From Zetaproteobacteria bacterium (GTDB lineage Bacteria; Pseudomonadota; Zetaproteobacteria; Mariprofundales; Mariprofundaceae): a stretch of DNA of 64,000 nt. The first letter of the stretch is position 1. Every line of letters starts with the position of its first letter. The position numbers and the translations under genes were made by a program. Below are positions 42,955 to 58,865 of this stretch, one piece after another. Under the pieces are notes generated by a model. The model was not told where the DNA came from. It ran no database searches and saw only the letters and a program-made list of their open reading frames with translations. The stretch is from the NCBI GenBank assembly GCA_003228735.1, contig QIFG01000076.1, positions 1-64,000 of the forward strand, read 5' to 3'.

Positions 42955-43704
42955 TTACTGTTTATTCTCCTCTATTATACGTTCTGAAATAAATACAGGA
43001 TTTATACGCCGCAAGTGCGGTTCTTTTGTGGGCCATTCTTTAACCTGTTCGTAGATGCCAAATAGAAAGTAGCCTTTTGGCTCTAGGTACTTCTTCAGAT
43101 ATTCAAAAGGCACATGCCTTTTATTATTAACGTTCATTCCGGCTTCTACTTCCACAATATCTATCGCATTTTCTCTCAGCATATTTCCGGCGCCTTTCAG
43201 AACATCAAGGTCTCCCCCCTCTGTGTCTATCTTCAAATAACTAATATGATTAATCCCTCTTGCGCAACAAAATTCGTCGAGTGTTTCTATACGCACTTCT
43301 TCAATATTCTTGTCGCCATTTACCAAAACTTCCTTTGAGGAAAGGCTTAACAAAAAAAACACGTCCGAAGAACCTTGGAGCACCATTTCCCCTTTTTCTT
43401 TGAATGCGCCAAATGCTAATTGGAAAAAATGAATGTGATCATTATTCTTTAGATTATCTTTAAGCTGATTGAATGTGTCTTTCACTGGCTCAAAACAGTA
43501 GATATGAGAATTTGGAAACCCGCTCATATATGCCTTCGCTGATTGGCCTACGTTAGCTCCAACATCGAAAACAGTATTTACATGGAGCTTTGGTAATTGG
43601 TTTGAAATGTCCTGAAAAAGATCAATACCATGAGGCAGAACCCTATATATATGAGTGCCGGTTAGATTCTCTATGAACTCCTTTATCTTCCCCTTGATAG
43701 TCAT
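42955..43704 (-). CDS. FkbM family methyltransferase
   Basis: This SAM-dependent O-methyltransferase has about 249 residues from the ATG at 43704: NTVFDVGANVGQSAKAYMSGFP is the SAM-binding loop, YCFEPVKDTFNQLKDNL the acidic loop, and ISYLKIDTEGGDLDVLKGAG the FkbM hallmark. The frame is open further up to 43773, but that part looks like unrelated leftover sequence. The gene is visibly more AT-rich than its neighbours and lies exactly between the scars of a duplicated block, so it was probably acquired horizontally or brought in by the rearrangement. It likely methylates a sugar. Confidence 0.85.
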   Translation of the reverse strand: MTIKGKIKEFIENLTGTHIYRVLPHGIDLFQDISNQLPKLHVNTVFDVGANVGQSAKAYMSGFPNSHIYCFEPVKDTFNQLKDNLKNNDHIHFFQLAFGAFKEKGEMVLQGSSDVFFLLSLSSKEVLVNGDKNIEEVRIETLDEFCCARGINHISYLKIDTEGGDLDVLKGAGNMLRENAIDIVEVEAGMNVNNKRHVPFEYLKKYLEPKGYFLFGIYEQVKEWPTKEPHLRRINPVFISERIIEENKQ

Positions 43705-43865
43705 TGAGGGCCTCCAGTTTAGACTCTTTCTCAGTTTACGCACAACGACAAAGCCCAGTGGTTTGGGGTACAAACATCCACTGAAACGCCTTACCCATCT
43801 TGCTTCTCAGCTTTTGGAACCTGACCTGCACCTCTGCCAGTTGTGCTTTACGCAGGACTATTATT

Positions 43866-43906
43866 CATCTACCGGCTCGAGAATGAAGAACTGATGATAA
43901 GGATGC
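43866..43906 (-). pseudogene. Scar: 3' end of the duplicated methyltransferase gene
   Basis: On the minus strand these bases read PYHQFFILEP, the same ending as the methyltransferase at 40834-41463, and the DNA matches 40833-40872 with a few substitutions. Only about a dozen codons remain, joined directly to a fragment of the radical SAM gene. The 92 bases to its left (43774-43865) hold nothing I recognise. Confidence 0.8.
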
Positions 43907-43907
43907 C

Positions 43908-44071
43908 CCCGTTGAAACGCTTGATGCGTTCATGCGCCTGGCCTTGGAGACGTATTCCACCATCCTGAAAAAATCCTTGTTCAGCAGGGACTCTCTCTCA
44001 CCAATGAGAGACTCACTCATAATACTGAAGGATATTTTTCAGCCCTCTATTGAAACCATGCTTTCTCTCAC
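43908..44071 (-). pseudogene. Scar: broken copy of the SPASM radical SAM gene
   Basis: 44021-44071 matches the first ~17 codons of the intact gene at 41539-42687, and 43908-44020 matches its codons ~113-149 (42241-42350). The roughly 286 bases in between are deleted, which also shifts the frame. Codon 11, TGG in the intact gene, is TGA here. The copy starts at the cysS stop in the same way as the intact gene starts at the truncated cysS copy, so it is the original or sister copy left after a tandem duplication. Confidence 0.88.
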
Positions 44072-45459
44072 TATTTCAGCTTCCAGGATGTTCCATGCGG
44101 TCCATCTTCAAGAATTACATTCATTTGGGCAAGTTGCTCCCTGACCGCATCCGCCCTTCCGAAATCGCGCTGCTTTCTGGCTTCATTGCGCTCAGCAATC
44201 AGGGATTCAATGAGTGCCACATCCAGATCATCATCCGACTGGAACCAGTTCTCCGCATCTTGCTGTGTGATGCCGAGCAATCCGTTCAAGGTTCCAAAAT
44301 CGCCAGCTATCCCGGAAACATCTTCGCCCTGATCCAGCGCGCGGTTGATGCTGCGGGCCAGATCAAACAATACGGCCAGCGCCTCCGGCGTATTGAAATC
44401 ATCATTCATCGCATTGGCGAAGCGTAAGGCGTAAGCATGCTCCTCACTTCTTACTCCTTTCTCCTCACAGAGCGAAGCAAGGCGGCGCTTTGTCTCATAC
44501 AGGCGGTCGAGACCATGCCTGGCTGTTTCCAGGGCCTGGTCGGAGAAATCCAGCGGCGAACGGTAATGCGTGCCGAGTATAAACATGCGCAGCACTTCAG
44601 GCTGGAACTTCTTCAGCACTTCACAGACCGTAAAGAAGTTGCCAAGCGATTTCGACATCTTTTCCTGGTTTATATTCACGAAACCGTTATGCACCCACAC
44701 CTTTGCAAACGGTTTGCCGTTGGCGCCCTCGCTCTGGGCAATCTCGTTCTCATGGTGCGGGAATTTCAAATCCATGCCGCCGCCATGGATATCAAAGGTC
44801 GCGCCAAGTTGCGTGCAACTCATGGCCGAGCACTCGATATGCCAGCCAGGCCGCCCCTTGCCCCAGGGCGAATCCCATGCCGGCTCATCCGGCTTGGCCT
44901 GCTTCCACAGCACAAAATCGAGCGGATCGCGCTTGGCCTCATCCACATCCACACGCGAACCGGACTCCAACTCATCGATCTTCTTGCCGGACAGCTTGCC
45001 ATAGCCGTCAAACTTGCGAACGGCATAGGCCACATCGCCATTGTCCGCCACATAGGCAAGGCCCTTGTCCACAAGCTTTTCGATCATGCCGATCATCTCC
45101 GGCATATGCTCGGTGGCGCGGGGCTCCGATGTCGGCCTGAGACAGTTCAACGCATCCATATCCGTGTAGAAGGCGGAGATCATTTCATCTGTCAGCGCCT
45201 TGCAGTCCACGTTTAACTCGTTTGCCCGCCGGATGATCTTGTCATCCACATCGGTGAAATTGCGCACATAGGAAACATCAAAGCCTAACTGCATCAGCCA
45301 GCGGTAGATGACATCAAACGCCACCATGACCCGGGCGTGACCGACATGGCAATGGTCGTAAACAGTAACGCCGCAGACATACATACCCACACGCCCGGCC
45401 ACCAAAGGCTCAAAGCGCTGCTTGCTTCTCGTCAGCGTGTTATAGATATGCAAACTCAT
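44071..45459 (-). CDS. cysS: Cysteinyl-tRNA synthetase
   Basis: This class I synthetase (462 residues, normal length) joins cysteine to tRNA-Cys. It shows the zinc cysteine in MYVCGVTVYD (Cys29), the HIGH box as HVGHAR, the zinc-binding C/H residues around WHIECSAM and HHENEIAQSE, and the KMSKS box as KMSKSLGNFF. The C-terminal anticodon-binding domain is complete. Its ATG overlaps the gltX stop by 4 bases. The last ~80 codons are duplicated at 42687-42925. Confidence 0.96.
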   Translation of the reverse strand: MSLHIYNTLTRSKQRFEPLVAGRVGMYVCGVTVYDHCHVGHARVMVAFDVIYRWLMQLGFDVSYVRNFTDVDDKIIRRANELNVDCKALTDEMISAFYTDMDALNCLRPTSEPRATEHMPEMIGMIEKLVDKGLAYVADNGDVAYAVRKFDGYGKLSGKKIDELESGSRVDVDEAKRDPLDFVLWKQAKPDEPAWDSPWGKGRPGWHIECSAMSCTQLGATFDIHGGGMDLKFPHHENEIAQSEGANGKPFAKVWVHNGFVNINQEKMSKSLGNFFTVCEVLKKFQPEVLRMFILGTHYRSPLDFSDQALETARHGLDRLYETKRRLASLCEEKGVRSEEHAYALRFANAMNDDFNTPEALAVLFDLARSINRALDQGEDVSGIAGDFGTLNGLLGITQQDAENWFQSDDDLDVALIESLIAERNEARKQRDFGRADAVREQLAQMNVILEDGPHGTSWKLK

Positions 45460-46862
45460 GCCTTGATTCGCTCCCGTGCGTCTTCAAGCCGCTGGCTGAC
45501 ACCTTCCCGGCCGAGAAAGGCGACCACGCGCGCCATCTCCGGCCCATGCGGAGTGCCGGTCAGCGCCACACGAAGCGGTAGAAACAGCGCCTTGCCACTG
45601 CGTCCGCTCTCTTTCTTCAGCAGCGCAGTCCAATCCTGCCAGTTTCCACTTTCCGTCTTCCGCCATGCTGCCAGCGCGGAAGCAATGAAATCGCCCCCCG
45701 CCTCCTGCAACACCTCCAGGGTATCCGCAGACATGGAATCGCGCCGGTTCAAAAGGCGGCCAAACCCGGCTGCATCTTCAACCTTGTGCAGATTACCCTG
45801 CACAAGCGAAGCGAAACCATCAATTCGCGCTGGCTCGGCTCCGGGAAACATCGGTGCAATGAGGCTGGCCAGTTGATCAACCGGCATCTGATGCAGTGTG
45901 CGCGCATGCCAGCGCCACATCTCGTCATCCGTCCACTTGACCGAGGAAGTTGAAAGCCGCTCGGCTTCGAAGTGTTTCACCAAATCATCGGGATCAAGGA
46001 TACCGTCGGGCATGTTCGGATGGCCCAGACGCACCATGGCCTGCACCAGTGCGGCCGGCAGCAACCCCTGTTCGCGCAGGCTTTTCACATCATGGCTGCC
46101 GGCACGCTTGGACAACTTGGCGCCGCTCCTGTTCAACAGCAGACCATGATGCAGATAGGCCGGCGGCGCATGCCCCAAAGCTTCAAGCAACCAGACCTGA
46201 TAGGCGGTGTTCGTCAGGTGATCGTCGCCGCGCAAAACATGCGAGATGCCGTCGAGCGCATCATCAACGGCATTCGGCAGCAGAAAGGTGAAGCTGCCAT
46301 CCGAGCGCACAACAACGGGGTCATCCAGGTCTGCGCATGAGAAGTGCACCGTGCCGCGCAGAAGATCATTGACCGCAACCTCCCCGGCCTTGGCCCTCAC
46401 AGCCAGCCGCCAGACAAAGGCTTCGCTCTCACTCCGCTTCAGGGCTTCTTCCTGCGGCAAATCACGGCAACGGCCGGTGTAGCGCGGCGGCAGTCCGCGC
46501 GATGCGGCCAGCTTGCGCTCCAGCGAAATCTGCGCCTCTGTGCAGAAGCAGCGGTAGGCCAGCCCCTTATCGGCCAGCTTCTTAAGTGCTGCCTGATGCT
46601 GATCACTGTGGGTAGACTGGAAGCGTATGTCGCCGTCCCACACAACCCCCAGCCAGCCCAGGTCTTCCTCGATGGCGTGGACGAAATCGGTCTGAGAACG
46701 GGACTGATCCGTATCCTCGAATCGCAGCAGGAAACGGCCATGATGCTTTCTCGCATACAGCCAGTTGAGCAGCGCTGTCCGCACATTGCCCAGGTGCAGC
46801 AGGCCGGTCGGTGATGGTGCGAAGCGCGTGACAACTCTGTCCTTCAAAACCGGCTTGCTCAT
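45456..46862 (-). CDS. gltX: Glutamyl-tRNA synthetase
   Basis: The 468-residue class I synthetase has the HIGH-type motif RFAPSPTGLLHLGNVRTALLNWLYAR, LRFEDTDQSRS for glutamate/ATP binding, and the KMSKS-type KLSKRAGSHDV. It loads glutamate on tRNA-Glu (and perhaps tRNA-Gln, since the presence of GlnRS or GatCAB is unknown). It overlaps ftsB upstream and cysS downstream by 4 bases each, so the three are translated together. Confidence 0.95.
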   Translation of the reverse strand: MSKPVLKDRVVTRFAPSPTGLLHLGNVRTALLNWLYARKHHGRFLLRFEDTDQSRSQTDFVHAIEEDLGWLGVVWDGDIRFQSTHSDQHQAALKKLADKGLAYRCFCTEAQISLERKLAASRGLPPRYTGRCRDLPQEEALKRSESEAFVWRLAVRAKAGEVAVNDLLRGTVHFSCADLDDPVVVRSDGSFTFLLPNAVDDALDGISHVLRGDDHLTNTAYQVWLLEALGHAPPAYLHHGLLLNRSGAKLSKRAGSHDVKSLREQGLLPAALVQAMVRLGHPNMPDGILDPDDLVKHFEAERLSTSSVKWTDDEMWRWHARTLHQMPVDQLASLIAPMFPGAEPARIDGFASLVQGNLHKVEDAAGFGRLLNRRDSMSADTLEVLQEAGGDFIASALAAWRKTESGNWQDWTALLKKESGRSGKALFLPLRVALTGTPHGPEMARVVAFLGREGVSQRLEDARERIKA

Positions 46863-47191
46863 GGCTTGTCCTTTGTCCCGCTCTTTTCAGCCGCAGTGCC
46901 CACTTTTTCTTCGGGGATAATCACAATGTACTCGTCCGGATACACATAGCCCAACTCACGATGCGCCAGCTCCTCCAACGCTTTCGGATCATTGCGAAGC
47001 CGCAGGATTTCTTTCGCCAGATGTTCGCGCTGCTGCTGCATCTCGGCAATCTCATCCTCCAGCGCCTGCAACTGCTGCTGCTCCTGCCGGTAAACCAGGT
47101 AGCCATGATCGGAAAACAACAGTTCGTAGCTCATGTAGGCGACGGCCAGCGCCGCCACAAACCACCCGGCAGCACGCAGTGCCGGCTTCAA
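46859..47191 (-). CDS. ftsB: Cell division protein FtsB (septum formation initiator family)
   Basis: The 110-residue bitopic protein has one membrane span (about 8-24), then a periplasmic leucine-zipper-like coiled coil (QEQQQLQALEDEIAEMQQQREHLAKEILRLRNDP) and the conserved ELAHRELGYVYPDEYIVI tail. FtsB links FtsL and FtsQ in the divisome. It lies 3 bases after the eno stop, the usual eno-ftsB order. Confidence 0.92.
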   Translation of the reverse strand: MKPALRAAGWFVAALAVAYMSYELLFSDHGYLVYRQEQQQLQALEDEIAEMQQQREHLAKEILRLRNDPKALEELAHRELGYVYPDEYIVIIPEEKVGTAAEKSGTKDKP

Positions 47192-47194
47192 AGT

Positions 47195-48475
<1,281 letters not shown>

Positions 48476-48516
48476 CTACTCACCATCCCTATTACCAACA
48501 TCATTTCATATTTTCT

Positions 48517-48585
48517 TACCACAAAGACACCAAGGCACAAAGTTCAAGATTCAAAACCTTTGTGTCTTTGTGCCTTCGTGGTTAA
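48517..48585. repeat. CCACAAAGACACAAAG-type hairpin, copy D (core only)
   Basis: TTACCACAAAGACACCAAGG at the left pairs with CTTTGTGCCTTCGTGGTTAA at the right around a short centre, giving a nearly perfect stem of about 25 base pairs. It lacks the outer ends of copies A-C. Its right edge contains the TAA stop codon of kdsA (48582-48584). It could act as a processing or termination hairpin between kdsA and eno. Confidence 0.85.
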
Positions 48586-49418
48586 TTCTCTGCTTTGGCG
48601 ATTTCATCCAATTGTTTGAGCGTATTCAGCAACGGCTCGAGTTGATCCAGGGCCAGTGAATTCGGCCCGTCCGATTTGGCTTCATCCGGATTCGGATGCA
48701 CCTCCATAAACACTGCCGCCACGCCAACCGCTACAGCCGCCCGCGCCAGAGCTGGCGCATGCTCGCGATTACCGCCTGTGGCCGTTCCCAGCCCTCCGGG
48801 CTTTTGTACCGAGTGGGTTGCATCGAACACGACCGGCTGGCCCGTTTTCTCCATTTCCATCAAGGCGCACATATCGGACACCAGATTGTTGTACCCGAAA
48901 CTCGTGCCGCGTTCGCAAAGCATGATGTCACGGTTGCCGGTCGCCTGAGCCTTGGCCAGAACCTGCCCCATATCCCATGGCGCCAGAAACTGTCCCTTCT
49001 TGATATTCACCGGCTTGCCGCAAGCAGCAACCGTCTGGATAAAATCGGTCTGGCGGCACAGAAAGGCCGGGGTCTGCAACACATCGGCCACCTCTGCTAC
49101 AGGTCCCGCCTGCTCCGGCGTATGCACATCGGTAATCACCGGCACGCCCAGCTCACCCCTGACGCGCTGCAGGATACGCAGGCCTTCTTCCATGCCAGGC
49201 CCGCGGAAACTCTCGGTGGATGTGCGGTTAGCCTTGTCGAAACTGGCTTTGAAAATCAACGGAATGCCACAGCGGCCGGCAATAGCGGCAACGTCTTCCG
49301 CTATCTTCAATGTAAAATCCTCGCCCTCGATCACACACGGCCCGGCGATCAGAACCAGAGGCAGATCGTTGCCGATACGAAATCCGCCCACTTCAATGTG
49401 ATGCTGTGAACTTCCCAT
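48582..49418 (-). CDS. kdsA: 3-deoxy-D-manno-octulosonate 8-phosphate synthase
   Basis: KdsA condenses phosphoenolpyruvate with arabinose 5-phosphate to make Kdo-8-phosphate for lipopolysaccharide. The ~278-residue protein shows [65 protein letters not shown] and [12 protein letters not shown]. The ATG at 49418 is preceded by an in-frame TTG at 49421 and follows the pyrG stop with 3 bases. Its TAA stop lies in repeat copy D. Confidence 0.96.
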   Translation of the reverse strand: MGSSQHHIEVGGFRIGNDLPLVLIAGPCVIEGEDFTLKIAEDVAAIAGRCGIPLIFKASFDKANRTSTESFRGPGMEEGLRILQRVRGELGVPVITDVHTPEQAGPVAEVADVLQTPAFLCRQTDFIQTVAACGKPVNIKKGQFLAPWDMGQVLAKAQATGNRDIMLCERGTSFGYNNLVSDMCALMEMEKTGQPVVFDATHSVQKPGGLGTATGGNREHAPALARAAVAVGVAAVFMEVHPNPDEAKSDGPNSLALDQLEPLLNTLKQLDEIAKAEN

Positions 49419-49421
49419 CAA

Positions 49422-51438
<2,017 letters not shown>

Positions 51439-51894
51439 TCACTTACGGTTAGGATAGAATTCCGACTCCTTTATCTCAGGCATCGATGTGGGTGTCTGGC
51501 TGGTGAAGATGATGCGCGTATCCTTTCGTGGCTGGGCGCCTGCGCTGTACGCAAACGGCTTGCCATCCATCCACTTCAGACGTGCCGGATCATAAACATA
51601 GAAGTAGACTCCCCCCTTCCATCCCCCGTATTCGGGAACTTTCCATCCCCCGATGTAGAAGTTGACATGGAGACCTTCCTGTTCCGGCATGGTAGTGATC
51701 AATCTAACAATGTAGGCGCTCTCCCAGTTTCGAACCTCACCATCAACCCCGCGGGACTTACGGGATGGTGAGAGCTTGACGTGAAGAAGCTCGTAGCCTG
51801 AGATTGTTACCGGCTCTTTGACGGGTTTCTCGGATGTGCCTGTGCAGTTCACAAGGAACAGGAGTGCAATTGCGGATCGGAGTAGTCGATGCAT
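51439..51894 (-). CDS. Small lipoprotein of unknown function
   Basis: From the ATG at 51894 the product is 151 residues with a lipoprotein signal (MHRLLRSAIALLFLVNC, lipid-bearing Cys17 followed by TGTSEKP). The mature part has an all-beta look (YIVRLITTMPEQEGLHVNFYIGGWKVPEYGGWKGGVYFYVYDP). I do not recognise a family. It begins 10 bases after the stop of the large hydrolase lipoprotein, so the two form an operon. The frame continues upstream, but that part overlaps the hydrolase gene. Confidence 0.65.
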   Translation of the reverse strand: MHRLLRSAIALLFLVNCTGTSEKPVKEPVTISGYELLHVKLSPSRKSRGVDGEVRNWESAYIVRLITTMPEQEGLHVNFYIGGWKVPEYGGWKGGVYFYVYDPARLKWMDGKPFAYSAGAQPRKDTRIIFTSQTPTSMPEIKESEFYPNRK

Positions 51895-51904
51895 AGGTAC
51901 CCCC

Positions 51905-54724
51905 TTAATTACCAAACTGAATTTCATCGAAGGCCAGCAATCCATCGTTGTGACGATCAAAGCTGAATCGGAGCCCCGTGACATTGGTGAGATCAAGAGC
52001 CTCACCGCCAAGGAAATCGCGAAGAGGAATGCGTACGGTGCTCATGACACTCTTGGTCGGATCATTGCCGATAGGGGTGTAAGAGACAGTCCAGGTTCCC
52101 CCGACCTGATCAGGATAGTGCAGGGTTCGGTAGTCGGCAACCTGCACCGTTTGTGCGCCGGGGACGCCGAGCAACTGTACCGTAAAGTCCTTGGTCGCTC
52201 CCAACGTGTTATAATCCTGTGATGGGTCATTGACCTGCCCGACGCGGAAGCTCAGCACCGTATCCTGATTCAGGGCTCCTGCAATCGCTGTCGTCAGCGC
52301 GAACTCAAGCGTACCACTGGTCGTATCCCGCCACCCCATGATAAGCCCGTCCGTCTCCTCCCAGAGCCAATATAGAGGCCCTCTGTCATTGAAGGAATAG
52401 TCCAGATACGGGGAGAGGCTGGAATCCGATACCGTCACCCCCGGAGCCGAAGCATCCGCCGGATCATTATCGTCTTCGTGGTGATCAATAAATGTCCGTT
52501 GAGGATCGGTATACTGGGTGATTCGAACCACGTTGGAGGGAAACGAAGCGAATGTGATCTCGGACGCGAACAGCTGGCGATACCCGGTCTGGTCTTTCAG
52601 CGTATCCAGAAAGAATGCTGACAGATACGTTGCCAGAATCGCCTTTTGCTCGTCGCGTGTGATCTGCTCCGCAGTCGGTGTAGCCAGCGGCGTGGGATCA
52701 CAAAACGTGGTGGCGGAACACGGCGAACTGCCACAGCATCCCCACACATCATTCCACTGACTGTGGTTCGCGCCATAAATAAACTGCAACCCCTTAAAAT
52801 AGCTGGTGGCTTGGGTCACCGGGAATGCCCTGTCATAGGTTTTATGACCATCAAAGGTCGCCACATCGCTATCATGGCTGCCGTGTATAACAGCATAGTT
52901 CGCCTCGTCGAGCACAAGCGGTGTGCTCGTATCGTAACCCTGCAGCGGAATACTGCTATCTCCATTGATCTGGCCATCAACGGGTGCAATGGCGTACAAC
53001 CCCCGGATACCGAAGTTAAAATCAAAGTCCGCCGTTGCGGGGTCATGCAAAGCAGTGTTGAGCTTCGCCGCCACGGTAATCGCTTCGCCGCCACGACTGT
53101 GACCCGCGAGACCCACACGATTGAAGTCCACACTGTCGAAGAACAGATGGCCCGGAGTAGCATTCCAGTCCCGCCACTTCTGCAAATGCCTGAGGAGCAC
53201 GATCGCACGCGCGTCCATCTCTCCACCAACCCGGCCATTGAGAAAATTCTCGTCAATCGACACCGCGATAATGCAGTGGCTCGCCAACAGGTCGAGAAGG
53301 TAATCGTAGCCCGGCTCGCTCGCTTCGGTCGGCGAGTGGTTTCCATGTACGATCAGGGCAATTGGATGAGCTCCGGCGTCGGTGGGATACCGTACGACCC
53401 CGTGCAGCGGCACGGCCGACATCGAAGTCGATACACTCGAGTCAGGACTGTTAAAGAAGCCCGAAATGTCGGTTGTGAGCCCGGACTCACCGTACTCGTA
53501 TTTCTCGACCGTACAGCTCCCAAGTATTGTGGGATCAGGCATGGCGGTTCCAACATCGACCTGGTACGCCTCGGATGAGACACAGTTTCCGAGAGACTGG
53601 ATGATAATGAGTGTTTCGCCAAGCACGAGGGTCCGGATGAGCTGGATTTGGCTTCCGCCTCCATCCCCGATCTCAATACCGTCCGCCAGAATATAGATTC
53701 GCGAGCCTGGAACCACGTTGGCGAGGTGGATATGATTTTCGCCTTCCACGGCGCGCACCACGGTGACTCCGGGAAGCTCGGAGCACGGCTTGACAGTCAC
53801 CGTGCCGGTCGGGCTGAAAATGCCGCAAAGCTCCTGCTTCAAATCAAGTACATCGCCAGGGCTGACAGACTGGTTCAGCCTGTAGGTCTGACCGCCACCG
53901 GATGCGCCGCCGCCGCCAAGAATGGTAGCGCCTCTGGAAATGGTGGCGTTGGCGCCATTCACCATACTCCACAGAACAACCAAATCACTGTCCTCATATA
54001 TATCATCTGCAACAGGTATCGGGAGACTGGTAGGGGCAGGCTGAACATTCTCGGGATCAGAGTCCGGAGTGAGATCGGTGCAAATGCCACCTCTGGCTAT
54101 GACCGTTTTCGGCTCCTCGAACGGAGGATTAATACGTACCGCCTGATTGGCGCCTACGCCCGATGCCTGCCAACCCACGCGAATTCCGTCCTGAAGAACC
54201 TCAACGGAACCGCCCGGCGGGAGGTTGTAGACAGCGGTCTGGATCCCGCAATCGTACAAGGGCTCCTTCAAATCCGGCTTGGGTAACCCCGAAGGGTAAT
54301 AGTCCGTGTGCTTGACAACCGTGTGTTCGTCCGATGGGTCGCTGGTGACGCCACCCCACGTCTGCGTCGCGGTGATCTTCTCCGTGCTCACGAGTTCCGG
54401 CGAGACCGCAAAGTTCTGCCCGCTCGGGGAGTTACTGATACCACCGCCTATGGGATTACCATTTGCAAAAATCTTAATCTCGGCTCCGGGAATGAACCCG
54501 CTCACGATCACAGCCCCTGCGCACTCGAGCAGGGGTACATCTATGATCGGAGGCGATAGAACGGATGGGTTGTCGGTGAAATCCTGTGGCACGTCAACAA
54601 ACGTTCCTCCGACCTGAACTCTTGCCGGATCGGGTGGATGACGGCCTGGTTTATCGTCACACCCTGAGAGCAGGAAAAAACCGACCATCAAGCAGCAGGC
54701 CACATGGCTAGACAAACATTTCAT
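51905..54724 (-). CDS. Large lipoprotein with beta-sandwich repeats and alpha/beta-hydrolase domain
   Basis: The 939-residue protein has a lipoprotein signal with lipid-bearing Cys22 (FFLLSGC) and Asp at +2. Residues ~53-395 contain about four divergent ~85-residue beta-sandwich repeats, each with a segment like IPGAEIKIFANGNPIG (compare PGGSVEVLQDGIRVG and PGSRIYILADGIEIG). Then follows an alpha/beta-hydrolase (~435-705) with LIVHGNHS, nucleophile Ser543 in GLAGHSRGGE, a likely acid at Asp618/620 and His654 in GANHSQW. The last ~200 residues are a beta-rich domain. An esterase or related hydrolase on the cell envelope is likely; the substrate is unknown. A strong GGAGGTG site lies 5 bases before the ATG. 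Confidence 0.75.
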   Translation of the reverse strand: MKCLSSHVACCLMVGFFLLSGCDDKPGRHPPDPARVQVGGTFVDVPQDFTDNPSVLSPPIIDVPLLECAGAVIVSGFIPGAEIKIFANGNPIGGGISNSPSGQNFAVSPELVSTEKITATQTWGGVTSDPSDEHTVVKHTDYYPSGLPKPDLKEPLYDCGIQTAVYNLPPGGSVEVLQDGIRVGWQASGVGANQAVRINPPFEEPKTVIARGGICTDLTPDSDPENVQPAPTSLPIPVADDIYEDSDLVVLWSMVNGANATISRGATILGGGGASGGGQTYRLNQSVSPGDVLDLKQELCGIFSPTGTVTVKPCSELPGVTVVRAVEGENHIHLANVVPGSRIYILADGIEIGDGGGSQIQLIRTLVLGETLIIIQSLGNCVSSEAYQVDVGTAMPDPTILGSCTVEKYEYGESGLTTDISGFFNSPDSSVSTSMSAVPLHGVVRYPTDAGAHPIALIVHGNHSPTEASEPGYDYLLDLLASHCIIAVSIDENFLNGRVGGEMDARAIVLLRHLQKWRDWNATPGHLFFDSVDFNRVGLAGHSRGGEAITVAAKLNTALHDPATADFDFNFGIRGLYAIAPVDGQINGDSSIPLQGYDTSTPLVLDEANYAVIHGSHDSDVATFDGHKTYDRAFPVTQATSYFKGLQFIYGANHSQWNDVWGCCGSSPCSATTFCDPTPLATPTAEQITRDEQKAILATYLSAFFLDTLKDQTGYRQLFASEITFASFPSNVVRITQYTDPQRTFIDHHEDDNDPADASAPGVTVSDSSLSPYLDYSFNDRGPLYWLWEETDGLIMGWRDTTSGTLEFALTTAIAGALNQDTVLSFRVGQVNDPSQDYNTLGATKDFTVQLLGVPGAQTVQVADYRTLHYPDQVGGTWTVSYTPIGNDPTKSVMSTVRIPLRDFLGGEALDLTNVTGLRFSFDRHNDGLLAFDEIQFGN

Positions 54725-54788
54725 CCCTACACCTCCATCCCCTGCTTAAAACAGGACAATAGGTTAACGATGGAAAAGACTGGGAGAT

Positions 54789-54806
54789 ATACGTAATAAT
54801 ACGTAT
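54789..54806. promoter_or_regulatory. ATACGTA inverted repeat upstream of the hydrolase lipoprotein
   Basis: ATACGTA and its complement flank a 4-5 base AT centre in the AT-rich 170-base gap before the lipoprotein gene, about 65 bases upstream of its start. It may be an operator or part of the promoter; sequence alone does not decide. A weak hairpin (GCCTA/TAGGC, 54844-54858) just downstream of purL may help end purL transcription. Confidence 0.3.
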
Positions 54807-54894
54807 ATAAAATTTGTTGTAATTATTGATTTTTTTGAAAACCGCCTAATTAATAGGCATTAATTTTGGCGCGTCTACCCCTGAAAAAGTAAGT

Positions 54895-58785
<3,891 letters not shown>

Positions 58786-58830
58786 GGCCGCATCCTATGT
58801 TTTGTGCGCTCGAAACCAAGGCCCAATAAC

Positions 58831-58860
58831 GACAAAACCCGCCCGGAGGCAGGTTTTGTC
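58831..58860 (-). terminator. Rho-independent terminator after rpsT
   Basis: Read on the minus strand, GACAAAACCTGC, a short loop and GCGGGTTTTGTC form a 12-bp stem with one mismatch whose second arm contains a TTTT run followed by GTTATT. It lies 20 bases after the rpsT stop, between rpsT and purL. Confidence 0.75.
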
Positions 58861-58865
58861 AAAAG

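Noticed and set aside
43774-43865. Possible further gene remnant upstream of the FkbM gene
   Set aside because: A short stretch reads like the end of a helical protein, but it is too short and frame-broken to assign.
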